Shown: piece by piece, positions 1 through 12,700 of the stretch
Position numbering within the stretch: the first letter of the stretch is position 1
How the letters are laid out: every line of letters starts with the position of its first letter
Origin: Phalacrocorax aristotelis
Lineage: Eukaryota > Chordata > Aves > Suliformes > Phalacrocoracidae
Direction of reading: 5' to 3'
DNA: 64,000 nt
Assembly: GCF_949628215.1 (NCBI RefSeq)
Contig: NC_134279.1
Location: 81,523,330 to 81,587,329 of the forward strand
Notes under the pieces: generated by a model
The model's input: only the letters and a program-made list of their open reading frames with translations
The model's database searches: none
Told to the model about the DNA's origin: nothing
Program-made: the position numbers and the translations under genes

Positions 1-1557
1 TCATTCTCTCCACTGTAAATATTCCCAGGGAAAGGAAAAATGTCCTTCTTTAGGACAAACTCCCCTTGCAAGACAGCAAAGTGCTGCAGGGCAGGGAATC
101 TGTTGGAGGAGCCAGGTGCTGTTGCAAAGGAGAGACAACTCTGCTACGCATCGATTTCAGGAACTGCCAAGCATCCTTTCCCCTTCGCTGCTCTTGTGAG
201 GGTTGTCAGCAGCACAGGGTGGAGAGTGCAAGTTTTTGCTGGAAGTTCAGAGCAAGGTTTTGCTGTGGAAGGATGAAAAGTAAAAATTCCCCTGTGGAAA
301 GAACATCTTGGGGAGAGGCCAGCTTGGAAATGCCTTTGAACTATTTTATTCTGACAGTGTCTAGCAACCAGGAACAGATATACCCTGATATAATAATACT
401 GGCATCAAACGAGTAAGATAAAACCCAGAAGCAAGGAACTTCCAAGCAGGGGTTGTCCCTCATTTCATTTTATAGGGCCAAACGTTTCCAGGGAAAAGCC
501 ATCCTTTTTGATTTCCCTCCCCACAGTGAACATCAACAACATTTGCCCTGAAACAGTGATGAACCCAAACCATTCCCAAAGGGAAACCACTTCAGGAAAT
601 AGATTTTCAAGCAGCTTTAGCTAGGAAGGCCAATGAGCCGGCTCTGCTCCATCACATGCAGCCCCCAGCGCTCAAACACACCACGAGGTCCCAGCACTGG
701 GTAATTAGGAGAACATATGCTGGAATCAAGCCCAGTGAAAGCAAACATGCGCTTCTTAAGTGTATTGACATATATTATGGTAAAACTGCCTTTTCTTGTC
801 TCTTGGTCCTTTTTTCCACATTTTTGCTCCCCAGCGTGATGGCCTGGAGGCAGGAGGGGGTTGCTGAGGCGGTTACAGTTTTTTCAGCAAGTTGAAAGGA
901 GGTGAGCTGTTATTTTATACATGAAGGTGCACATACTTGCTCTGCAGCCTAGGAGGAGAAGAGAAGCGGATGAAGATAAAAGTGGAAATAAGCCCTGCCA
1001 GAAACTTTACCGCTGTGACAGGAGAAGATTGTCTCAAGCATTTAACAGAAGCAAACAAAGGCAAGGCCTAGAGAAAATGGGGTCATTGGGCATTTCAGCA
1101 ATTCCTGGACCTCTAGATTAGGTAGCTGGTCGCACCACCCATTCTGCAGGGCGGTCCTCTGGTCCACCAGCCTTCTCCTAAGTTACTGGCAGTGCTGATG
1201 TACACTTTAAATTATCTGGACATCTGCTGGTAAAACAGTCCAGGAGGACTGTGACAAAATCCTCCTTCCCAATCTCCAGGCCAAATGGCAGAGACGTGGT
1301 GGAGATATTTGGACTGGAGTCTGCTGGCTTCTTCTCCCACAAGGTGGAGGTGAGTGACCCAGTCTCTGCTATGAGACATGGAGGACGGCGACGGGCTGCA
1401 CAATGAACAGGTCTTGGATGCAGTTTGGTGTCCAGACTGGGGCGCCTTCTATTGCCTTCCCTCCTGCCCTACTTCAATCCCAGCCATATGCAGTTTGTAT
1501 AAGCTCGTGGGATCATCCTGCTGGGACATCCTTTAGACCCCTGACAGAGGTTCTGCT
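1..1557. other. Intergenic, nothing recognised
   Basis: No exon, RNA gene or repeat family recognised. Short frames (for example 66-416) have no protein features. Confidence 0.6.
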
Positions 1558-1974
1558 CTCCTCTGGTGGGCTGAACGTGGCAGGACACCAAATGCCCACC
1601 AAAGCTGCTCTATCACACCCCTTTTCAGTTGGACAGGGGAGAGAAAATATAATGAAAAACTCATGGGTCGAGATAAGGGCAGGGAGAGATCACTCAGCAA
1701 TTACCATCATGGGCAAAACAGACTCAACTTGGGGAAATTAGTTTAATTTATTACCAATCAAATCAGAGTAGGGTCATGAGAAATTAAACCAAATCTTAAA
1801 ACACCTTCACCCCACCCTTCCCTTCTTCCTGGGCTCAACTTCACTCCCGATTTCTCTCCCTCCTCCCCTCCAGCGGCGCAGGGGGATGGGGAATGGGGGC
1901 TGGGGTCAGTCCATCACACGCTGTCTCTGCTGCTCCTTCCTCCTCAGGGGCAGGACCCCTCACACTCCTCCCCT

Positions 1975-2235
1975 GCTCCAGCGTGGGGTCCCTCCCACGG
2001 GAGACAGCCCTCCATGAACTGCTCCAGCGTGGGTCCCTTCCGTAGCGTGCCATCCCCCAGGAACAGGCTGCTCCAGCGTGGGTCCCCGTGGGGTCACCAG
2101 TCCTGCCAGCAAACCTGCCCCAGCGTGGGCTCCTCTCCCCACGGGGCCACAGCTCCTGCCAGGAGCCTGCTCCGGCGTGGGCTGCCCACGGGGCCACAGC
2201 CTCCTTCGGGCACCCACCTGCTGTGGCGTGGGGTC
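1975..2235. repeat. Degenerate GCTCCAGCGTGGG box repeats
   Basis: Six or seven boxes related to GCTCCAGCGTGGG occur at irregular 40-60 bp spacing immediately before the 39-bp array. They are part of the same LTR-like element and probably represent an older, decayed generation of tandem duplication. Confidence 0.7.
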
Positions 2236-2703
2236 CTCCAGGGGCTGCAGGGGGATATCTGCCCCACCGCTAACCTCCAGGGGCTGCAGGGGGATATCTG
2301 CTCCTCCGCTAACCTCCAGGGGCTGCAGGGGGGTATCTGCCCCACCGCTAACCTCCAGGGGCTGCAGGGGGATACCTGCCCCACCGCTAACCTCCAGGGG
2401 CTGCAGGGGGATATCTGCCCCACCGCTAACCTCCAGGGGCTGCAGGGGGGTATCTGCCCCACCGCTAACCTCCAGGGGCTGCAGGGGGGTATCTGCCCCA
2501 CCGCTAACCTCCAGGGGCTGCAGGGGGATATCTGCCCCACCGCTAACCTCCAGGGGCTGCAGGGGGATATCTGCTCCCCCGCTAACCTCCAGGGGCTGCA
2601 GGGGGATATCTGCTCCTCCGCTAACCTCCAGGGGCTGCAGGGGGATATCTGCTCCCCCGCTAACCTCCAGGGGCTGCAGGGGGATATCTGCTCCCTCGCT
2701 ACC
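2236..2703. repeat. Minisatellite, 12 x 39 bp
   Basis: Twelve consecutive 39-bp units start at 2236 and recur every 39 bases to 2703; a decayed thirteenth begins at 2704 (GTCCAAGGGCTGCAG). Each unit contains CTCCAGGGGCTGCAG, then GATATC/GGTATC/GATACC, then a variable GCYCC box and CGCTAAC. Because 39 is divisible by 3, several frames stay open: LQGLQGDICPTAN on the plus strand and LQPLEVSGGADIP on the minus strand. There is no sign that these frames are translated. Confidence 0.97.
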
Positions 2704-3100
2704 GTCCAAGGGCTGCAGGGGCTCAGCCTGCCTCACCATGGTCTTCACCACAGGCTGCAAGGGAACCTCTGCTCTGGTGCCTGGAGCACCTCCTCCTTCT
2801 CTTCTTCCCTGACCCTCATGTCTGCAGGGTTGTTCCTCTTACATATTCTCACTCCTGTCTCTCTGGCTGCAGTTGTGTAGTGTCCGTGTCTGTCCCCCCT
2901 CTTCTTAAATCTGTTACCCCAGAGGCTCTACCACCACCGCTGATGGGCTCGGCCTTGGCCAGTGGCAGGTTCACCTTGGAGCCAGCCGGCATTGGCTCTG
3001 TCAGACATGGGGGAGGCTTCTAGTGACTGCTCACAGAAGCCACTCTCGTAGCTCCCCCACTACCAATCCCTTGCCATGCAGACCTAATACATCTCACCAG

Positions 3101-3894
3101 TCCTTCTCCTCTTGCTGGCAAAGCATTTACTGCCACCTCTGTCTCTGCCCATGCTATTAACCTCTGGAGGAGACTTCAGCCTTTTCCAGAGGACTTTGAA
3201 CGGGCGCATCTTGTTAGTGACCAAGCCTTTCACATGATGCTAGTTTTGAGTAATATTGCTGTGGAGCCAAAATTACAGGACAAACTCCACTGGCTTTCAT
3301 CTTGCAGAGGAACGTCTCCACCCCAGCAAGAAACCAGAGTGAACAGATGCCTCTTTTGGCCTGTCCAGATGGCTGAGTAGCTGCAAAAGGCATAAGAAGG
3401 ATCATAGCCTACGGCAGCTTTGAAGTGGCCAAACTGATCTGAAATGAGCAACGACCTTCATAAACCCACTTAATGAAAAATACATCCTTGCAGCAGGGGG
3501 AAGAGGAGGAGGAATATCTTTCTCTGCATCTCTTATGCCACAGATATTTTAGCCTTGCAAACATTTTAAAGTGACACCAGCATGCAGTTAGCTCTCACCA
3601 CTGGAAAATCCATTTTTCCAGCCCAGTTTTTTCGCTTTCTAGGCAGCTTGCCACTAGGTACCTTGCAGCCAGCTTGTGGGGTGCTGCTCCTAATCACATT
3701 AGAGGAAGAGCACTTCCTTGGGATGGAGGCAGACATTGCAAATAAAGGAGAATGTTGGCTGGTCTTGCTAATGGAGGTAAGCAAAAATCCCACCCAAAGT
3801 TAGACATGTGAAACTTATCACTGCAGGTATGGCATCTTTGGTGTCCAAATGCTTATTACGTTGAGTAAAAAGAGGGTCTTGAGACATTTAGAGA
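3101..3894. other. Intergenic, nothing recognised
   Basis: No exon recognised. The first few dozen bases may still belong to the LTR-like element to the left. Confidence 0.5.
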
Positions 3895-4100
3895 GATGGT
3901 GGATGAATGGGACCTCTGGAAGTCCTGAATCCAGCCTCCTGCTCAAGGCAGGACTATCCCCAATGCTCAATCGTGTTGATAATGGCTTTGTCTTTCCCAG
4001 TCTTAAAAACCCCCAAGGACTGAGTGCCCACCAACTTTCTTTTCCAAGCCTGCTCCACATCCATTCCTCTGTCCTGCTGTTTCTCCCATTAGGTGAGATT
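3895..4100 (-). mobile_element. CR1 LINE fragment, old, 3' portion
   Basis: Divergent minus-strand CR1. The plus strand reads like the complement of the CR1 3' region: GACCTCTGGAAGTC, then CCAGCCTCCTGCTCAAGGCAGGACT, then a decayed 'lysine/leucine' tail. No 8-bp terminal repeat is left, so the ends are approximate. Confidence 0.6.
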
Positions 4101-6514
4101 TTCTTGGAGCCTGGAGCTTTTCTGCCTTGCAGTGCTGCTGCAGAGGAGCTCCAGTCTTAGCTGGCTTGTTCGGGGTCTGGTGCTAGCACACAGCATAGCA
4201 CAGTGTGGATGTTAACAGCGTTTGGAGGTTTTGATTCAGTGGCATGTTGTGTCATGAAATAATCCAAAAGGCTTTTAAAAAATACACACAAGCAGAGCTT
4301 GGGGGTCTCCTAAGTTGTGCGTTTAAATGTCTTCCATGTGAAATATTCCTTCTTAAAAAATCATTTCAAGTTGTTTCCTCTGGAAGCTTTTGAATGTAAG
4401 TTTTCTTTGATGTAAAGCAGCATTTTCTACGGGAAAAATCCAAGCATTTAAGTGAAAGATGTCCAGCCACCTCCCATGTCAAATCTCATCTGAATAGTTC
4501 ATGTGCAATGAAGTGCACACTCATCTGCAGTGAAATGCATGTAACTGAATTAGCTTTTGCAGAAGAGAAAGGACTAGTTAACCACACTGACATTAGCTTA
4601 GCTTCTGTGAAGGACTCTTGACTATCAGAGTGGAGGTGCAGGGTAAAGTTGCTCTCAGGGAAACATCAAATGATTTTTTGCTGGGCTCCTAATCCAAGCA
4701 GGACAGGGCTCCTGGAGGTGAGTTAGGATTCTTACCACTGCAATGACTGAAGAGGTGCTGAAATGCAAAAGAGAAGACTGTCCTTTTTCAGAGAGGAGGG
4801 AAGAACCTCTTAAGGTCTGGGCTTGCACAGCTTACCAGTCGGAAGTGAAGCCACCGGATGAGTCTTATCTGATGTGAGCAGATTTGTCCTACTGCTGCAC
4901 TTGAAAAGCAGATGGAAAAACCTTAGTCTGGTCACTCCTGTTTTAAATTATGCATCCTCCATCTGCTGACTCGAGCACAGACATGCTTGCAGTAACTGCC
5001 GCGCTTCTTAAAATAACCACCCTGCTGCAACGGCTACTTATCGAGAGGTTTTACCCATCCCTGACTTGCCTAGTCCAAGCTTTCTAAGCTTCTATCTCTT
5101 GTTGATGTCCCTGCAGGTGAAGGTTTGATGTTGCCTGGAGGGAAGTGAGTGGTACAGGTTTGGCCAGGCACAGGTCAGGCAGGCTAAGCTCCCATCATGC
5201 CGACGAAAACTGTTCCCCATGTCAACCCTCTTTCAACCCATTGTTAGGAACTTTACATCCTTTGCTTTGCTCCAAGAGACCTTGTCTGCACGGAGAGTGT
5301 CTACACATAATACCTGAAAACCTCCCTGAGGGACCAGAACCCAAGCTTGAGCTCTGGGTTGACTTTAATTTTGGAAAGTCCTAACCTCTGGACCACAGCA
5401 CTCCTTATGACAGGTCTTGGCACCCTCAGGAGGCCACTGCAGCCAAGCCTGGTTTCCCACCAGTTCAGAGCAGCCCCAGGTGCAGGTACAAGCACGTTGG
5501 CCCAGCAGATCCCTGGAGGAGAGCCAGGGGTTCATTAGATGAGGACTCAATGCTGCCATGCTCCGGTCACTTCCAGACAGCGCTCGCATCCCTGCCAGAC
5601 GTGCTCCACCACACCGAACATGTTGAATTCTTTGCCTCTTTCCTCAGAGTCTAAATCAATTCTGTCAGCTCCTTCATTATTTTAATTTTTCTTCATTCTA
5701 CAAATCCCTCAAATATATTTTATATATAGGCTACAGGCTTAAAGAAGAAAGCTACCGCTGTGCCCTTGCCTCTGAAATATTACCAGAGAAATGTATGTAT
5801 TTCATCTCTGCCTTTCATTTTTCCTGACATTTTTTTGCTTTGAAGAAGCTTGAAACAGTAATAGGCTGATGGCTACGCTCCAACTCTATTGATTAACAGT
5901 GAGTGGTCAAGCTCTTCAGTGCCTGAGAATATATCCACAAGCAGGGACAGGTGAATTATTGCATTTTCCTGCAGAGGGAGGAGGTGGGGGGAGGATAAAA
6001 CCTACAATAGGGAGTTCAAAAGACCAGCCTACCCCATGTCCAAACCTCCATTGGCCTGAAGTCCTAATCTGAGGGAGAACCAATGATTATTTTAGTGGCT
6101 CAGTACAGCACAGGGCTAAATAATTTACAAATATTGTGACTCTAAATTGTCTCTACTTTAACAAGAGGAGAGCAGAGAAGAAAAGTGGGAACACTTTTTC
6201 ACAGTTTTATGCATGAGGTCAGTGATGAGAACAGAAATCTCTTCCCAGCTATTACAGTCCTCACCAATGGTCTCACTCTCACTGCATTTTAGGAGAAAAG
6301 ACGAAGAGTCCTCAAGACAAAGGAAGCATTGCAGGCTGCAAGATTTGAAGTCCAAGGGCTGCAAGATCTGAAGCCCAAGGGCTTCAGAGAGGTTGTCCTG
6401 ATGGGCAAGGGGACAGAGGCCCCATGTCTGTACCTTCGACTTCCTCACAGGATGATTCCTCTTTACAACCTTGGAAGGTCCTGGAACCACTGGGCTACTC
6501 CTTAACAAGACCAT
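4101..6514. other. Intergenic, nothing recognised
   Basis: Unique-looking noncoding sequence; no coding exon or clear repeat. Confidence 0.5.
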
Positions 6515-6765
6515 AAGGTCATAACATCATAGGATCATAGGGTAACTCAGGTTGGAAGGAACTTCAGGAGGTGTCTAGTCCAACCTCCTGCTCAAACTAA
6601 GGTCAGCTGTGTGGCTGGACCAGATTGCTCAGGGCTTTATCTAGTCTGGTCTTGAAAACGTCCAATTTTGGAGATGGCACAAGTTCTCTGGGCAACATCT
6701 TCCATGTCTTGACTGTCCTCACGTGGGAAATGTTTCTTCTCCAATATGTAGTCTTAACTTTTATT
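6515..6765 (-). mobile_element. CR1 LINE fragment, 3' end
   Basis: Starts at remnants of the CR1 8-bp tail (ATCATAGGATCATAGGG) and continues with GGTTGGAAGGAACTTCAGGAGGT and TCTAGTCCAACCTCCTGCTCAAA. The minus-strand frame still shows the carboxy-terminal CR1 block (MLPRELVPSPKLDVFKTRLD). It is 5' truncated near 6765, the normal outcome of target-primed reverse transcription. Confidence 0.85.
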
Positions 6766-9700
6766 TTTTGACACAAAGGAATCGCTGGTGGGTACAAATG
6801 CAAAGGGAATGCTATCAAAGCTGGACTTTTCAGAGAGGACAAACTTGGGAATGTTGTAGTCTCTCCAAAAAAGAGTCAGGTTTGGGATGGGTCACAGTCG
6901 ATGGATTCCTCCCATCTTGAGGCAAAGAAGAGGAGCAAACCTTGGGTGCAAACAGAGCGTAGACCTCACTCTCAGGTTCCACCAACACATGCTCCCCTGT
7001 CCCTCCATCTCGTTCATCATCTGGGAGATGTGCGAGTTTGCATCAAACATCAGAGGACCTATTTTGCCTTCAAAAAGATGGGGAACATTTTTGAAAACAC
7101 GACTTCTCCTGAGATGGGAAAGCATTTTCTTCTTATTTGATTTCAAGACCTGTCCCAAGACTGAAGAACAGGTGAAGGCAGATGCCATGGGTGATGATGA
7201 ACAATAGATCGCTCTAGCTTGCAAGATGAGTCAGTGAGAATTGAGAAGAGTTTGCAGCTTCTCTGCTGTACCTGAAGCAGTGGTTGGTGCTGGGGAGTAT
7301 TTTTGAACTGTCTTTCAACTGGACAGCCAAGAGAAGTTTTCACTTGTATGATACGTGCTGCAACGTCAGCTTTCTAGGCCACCCAGAGCATTACAAAACT
7401 GCCATTTCCAATCCTCATGCAGTTAATAGTGAGTGATGCTTGCTTTTCTGATATATATTATGAAACCTGGATCCTGACAGGATTAATGCACTGTAAAAAG
7501 ACTCGAGCCCATCCGTGAGGCAGGGTGCTCTTTTAACACATCACTTTTATGAGCCCATTTGTGGCCAGTTTTGGAAGAATCAGAAATCATTCCGTGAAAA
7601 AATGCTTAGTGAAGAAAAATAGTAACAACAACAAAATGAGTAAGCAACTGTAGAAAGTAAGCTACGAAGAATTCTTTTTTCATCTGCAAATATGTTTAGG
7701 TCAATAGCTAGAGGAGAGGTACTAATATTAACACACATTTGAAAGCTGTGAAGTCCAAAGGAAAACAAATCTTTGGGTACAATAAACTAAAGGAGGTTGC
7801 TGTGATATGTATGTCCAGGCAACTAAAACGCTACAAGAAAACATAGAAGTAAAGGCACTGTCTTCTTCTTTCTACTTACCTTTTTATAGAATGAGATTTA
7901 ACTTATATTATCCCCATTAAATTCAAGAGAATTTGCTGAAGGGGTTTCATCTGTTCTGCAGAGATCTAAACTACCGTTTCAAGGTATGACATTTCCCAAA
8001 GCCTTTTTGCAGTAGGAACAGGAGAGTGGGGATCTGAGCATCGTTGTGACAGAGGGCGATTCAGTCTGGCAGACTCTTCTGACCCCTCTCTCGCCTTGTT
8101 TTGCCTCAATCCTGTATTTTCACATCTCTTTTTTTTTTTTTTCTGCAGGTTTGAATTTAATAACTATTATTTTAAGAATTGTGAAAGGACTGTCTATTGA
8201 ATAGCTGTAGTTTAAGTAGCTCTCCAGTAGCAAAACAGTTTAATTTTGTTAATATTGATAGCTATAAATATCAATATCTGCCATAGCTCTACATCATCTG
8301 CTTTGACTCTACACACCTCAGGAAAGCATCTGCTTGTTTTCCACATATACTAATATCACAGTGCAATCAGGAACTTAAATACTCGCCCAGGCGTGGGGTA
8401 ACTCTCCTCTCTTCACTTCTGTCCATCAATTTCAACATGAGGTGCTCAAACCCCCATGAAGCCCTTGGGAATTCCTCATGACAGACCTAGGACTCGGATC
8501 ATATTAAAACAGATTAAGGGTAAGCAATAAGTAATAATAGACTACAACCGTACAGCTTTAACGTCAGCAGTCGAGAAGCATCCCAGAGTACAAATTCATT
8601 GATTGTACTGGAATTATGTCATGCATTAATTTGAGCCAAAAACACAATATATATTTCAGTGCTTCTAAAACCTCTTTTGGAATTTATTCTCCCTTGGAGG
8701 TTCCATTAAAATAAAAAGATGCCAATTTTAGCCATTGATCAGAATATATTGTAACACATCTGAGCGGAGAGAATACAGAAGACTTCATAGAAGATTGACC
8801 TTTTGATATGTAGCAGAAAGATTGCTGGAAACAAGAGAACAATTGGAGAGTTATTTGCTGAGAGCACCCAGAGGCATTAAAATTACTGCATTATGGCAGG
8901 CTTGGACTGTTGCTGTGCCCTTTATATACAGCTGAGAGAGACTTGCAAAAGAAGCTCCTCTCAAGAAATAGATACAGTATTTTTGCAGCCGGTGACAAGA
9001 GAGCTTTGACAAATTTTAGATCAGCTCACTTGGAGGGAACAAAGGCTGCTGAAGTGAGTCAAGTTCACTTTTCAGTAGTCATGACAACACTTTCAAGAAC
9101 TCACAGTTTAAGGAAGAAGTAAGGGAAATAAATACTGATTGGCAACACAAAGCCATCCATTATTGCTTGTACATTAGAGATAACCATCTGGACAGCTGAA
9201 GTTAAGAAACCAACGCTTGGTGGCATCCTGGAGGCCAGGCAAGATGCAGTAGTTCACAACCAATGTCAAAGCTCAAGCAAAGGTAGCGTCGCTGTGCTGC
9301 AGGCAGTGCAGAGGGCCCTGTGGTCAGAGCCCAGGATGCTGCAGACTCATCGTGCATGTCCCTGGGGAGCAGTGGAAGAAGTTAACACTAACTCCATCCA
9401 GCTCTTCATTTGGGCCTTTCTGGGAGACACTGTGGCTCCCCAGACTGCATCAGAGGAGCAAATTGGCCATCCTGAGATGCCTCGGGGCAAAGTCCAGGGG
9501 TAGGTTTGAGCTGCTGCAGGAGGCGGCTGAAGCAGAGCAGTCAGCCTTCATACTGAAGAGGATGATGGGACGTCCAGAGTGCTCCATCCTGCTGGCGCCT
9601 TGTCCAGCCATGGCATGGTTACAAACAGATAGAGGACAGGAATATCATAAATGGCTACAACTACTTGCTAAATGGAAGTGTATCTTAGTAAGTGCTTGCC

Positions 9701-12700
9701 TTGCAAGTCACATCTGCTCTTTGAAAGTCTATTTCCCTTCTTTCCATTCCCCCAGGAAGTTTGCTAGTGCTTTATTAGATTTTTTCTTTTCTTTTTTTTT
9801 TTTCTTCATCTTTTTGGATGTAATAGCTGCCCTCCAGCTATATCTCTTCTTTGCTTCTCATGCAAACAGCTTCTGCCACTGTGAATACCCATCTGGACTA
9901 TAGGAAACCAGAACCCTCACTGGACAAGTAATGGGCCAGTGGAAGCTTCAGAGTCTCCACAGCAGGGGAAAAAGGGATTAGGATCAATAGTTGCTGTGCC
10001 CAGGCTCCCTTTGCAACTCCCATTTGGGCTCAACAGGGCAGGAGACAGGCCAATATGCCCTGAGCTCTCATGGAAATGTCTCTTATGCCAGCCAGAGGGG
10101 CAGGCACAGTAAAGCCATTATTCTCTTCTGGCCAGTTTCATTAAAGAAAAAAAAAAAAAGAATGGGAAGTGTGGGATTGCTGGGGACCACAGTGCAGCAA
10201 TGACCGGCTCCTTAGGAGTGGAGCTGAAGGCATCCAAATCTGTTCCCAGAGCCTCCTGAGAGCCTCCTCAGATGGCAAGGTTCAAAGAGACCTCGAGGCT
10301 GAACCTCTTCCAAAGAGGTAAGAGATTTCATCCCTCATGACCAAGATTCATCAGGTAGATGGAAATACAGACATCCAGTAAGTGATGGAGCACGTCCTGA
10401 GAGAGCTTAGGCTGTTTGCCCACACAGATGTGTAGGGTACCACCACATGCAATGGGCTTGCAGATGTGACACCACCTCTGGGAGGGTGGCAAAGGGAGAA
10501 AAATAAAGCAGGAGAGTTACCCTAGAGCATCTGAAATGCTGCTTCTTGCTGCACATTTGCACAGCCCCAGGACTGGCTGCTCAGCCTGCGAGCATGGGTA
10601 CCCACATCTTCTGTCCCTGGCCTCCTGCCAGGCCAGCGCTGCATGTCTTTGCATGCCAACCCACTGTCATAGGCCTTTGCATTTACACCTAAAAGCCTTG
10701 CTGGGGCCCTGGGTTTTGGGAGTAGAGTGGGCTGCCAACCCGTACAGGTAAATGCCTCCTTTACGTGCAAGCCAGCCTCCCTCTCACATCTTCTGGCAGC
10801 TCAGAGACCCAACGCTGACCCAAACCCCCAAACTCTGACATAGGTCACAAGGCCAACACCACCACATTAGTTTCCACAGAAACTTCTCCTCTCTTCTGCC
10901 CTGCCTCAGTGCAGTGCTGAAATGCCCTTTCCTTGCACTGGACACTCTCCAGATGTAACTGCAATTTCTGTAGACATAAATTGTATTTACTATTATATTG
11001 ATCTAGAACACGAATTTTTCACTGATTTTAAAATATTTACTAGCACTGGCAAGCAAATGAAGCCCACCTCTCCTGAAGAGACAACAAGGATGGCTGTGCA
11101 TGGAGGTAACTCTCATCACCACATCAAGCACTAAGGGGAGGATTAATCCCTTCAGCTGTGCAGGAATCTGCAATTTCAACAAGGAGTTTTGTTCCAGGTG
11201 GAACCAACTTTCCAAACTTACTCATGAACAAAAATGCAAGTTTTCTACAAGACCAATGAAAAATTCTTCCGCTTCACTGAAATGAAAGGTTTCATTTCAA
11301 TTTCAGTCTTTTCATAATTTACTCTTTATCATATAGAAAGAAAATGGTAAGAGCACTGGTTTGCAGTTCTGTAGGGTTTAACATAATATGCAGCAATAAG
11401 AAAATAGCCTATTAAAGGAAAGGCAGCCTATTAAAGGAGAGGCATAGTTATAGGCATTATCATGTCTCTATTGACATCATAAAGGTCAAACACCTTCAGA
11501 ACCACATTGTTTTCCAAGAAGTCGTGATTAATAGCTACTATGAGCACCACTGGAGAGTACAGCCATATCACACAGGGAGAGAAGGATGGGGAAAGCGTGT
11601 GAGTTTTAGGGCTGGTGCAATCACAAACACCCTCTGGGTAGCCTTCAGGTTCATTATCCCATCCACCGGCATTTGGAAGGCCTCCTAATGAGTCAAGCTT
11701 TCAGCAGATCATCCTGAGACATCCTGCAAATGCTTAAAGTTGAGTCACTTTGTCATCATGAAAAGCTTTTACCACCTGCCCCTGGAGTACCGAGAGGCTG
11801 GTGGGATGGCCTGACCTGCTCTCCAGCTCCACTGGTGGCACAGCCCCTCACCATCAGTGACCATCAGAGGCAGCTCAGCAGTGAGCTCACAAGTAGGCAT
11901 CAACATGTAGGCCCACCTAAATGGAGTTTTTTTATAGCTTGACGTATCTCCCACTCATTCATATCTTGGCAAGCCTGAGAAAGAGATGGGCTTAAGTCCT
12001 GTGGATCAGTTGCCCAGAGGCCAGCTTCGCCAGCTCTGCTCAAGGGTTTCAGGCACTGGGGCTACAAGAGAGGTTTTGCACCCACTCCTATACCCAGAGA
12101 TGCCTGAGGTGGTTTTACCTGGAAAGCGGCATAACTGGCATTTACCTCCACCGCCCCTAGAAACAATCCTAGTCCTGTATGTTAAATAACAACAAAAAAA
12201 TAAGTGCACTATGTTTACTTATCAGTACAACTGCCCTTTGGCTATTTGCTTGGAGCCGTACAGCACATAGAGTGGACTCTGGGTCAGCTTCGTGGGACTG
12301 CTTATGTACAAAGCACCAACTAATGAAGAAAAGCCTTGATTTCCTTGAAACCAGCTTTTTGAGGGCAACAAGCCATTCCCCGCATTAGATATTTTCACAC
12401 CTCTCCTTGACTTCCCACATGCTTAGACCACTGACAAAACTTGTTGAGGTGAACGTTCACCCCTACAGTGGTTTGGAAGAAGGAACATTTCTGGAGCCTT
12501 GACCTTTCTGATGCTTTTATTTAGGGAACTGGGCGAAACATTTAGAAGTGGAGCTAGCAGCCTAAAAACTGCCAGACTTCTCTGAAAAGAAATAACTGCT
12601 TTTCTCACAGCAATAACAAAGACCAGGCCAAAGCAAGAGTTAGCCCTGGTTGTTTCTTTTTCCCAAATATTGCAGCAGCCTTTTCCCTGCTTTCCTGTTC

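Larger units (their letters stand above)
1558..3100 (-). mobile_element. Avian LTR-type interspersed repeat carrying a minisatellite
   Basis: The text from about 1600 to 3100 (glutamine/glycine-poor GC-rich block, repeated GCTCCAGCGTGGG boxes at 1975-2235, then a 39-bp tandem array, then a conserved tail around 2930-3090) matches in style a high-copy element I have seen repeatedly in bird genomes, probably the LTR of an endogenous retrovirus. Read on the minus strand, an AATAAA-type signal falls in the AT-rich segment near 1742-1756, downstream of the GC-rich array, which fits U3-R-U5 order. I could not find a convincing target-site duplication, so both ends are approximate and the LTR assignment is inference. 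Confidence 0.55.

Noticed and set aside
1960-2880. Overlapping open frames of 148-288 codons on both strands
   Set aside because: They exist because a 39-bp unit keeps frames open; the peptides are pure repeat and lie inside an interspersed element.
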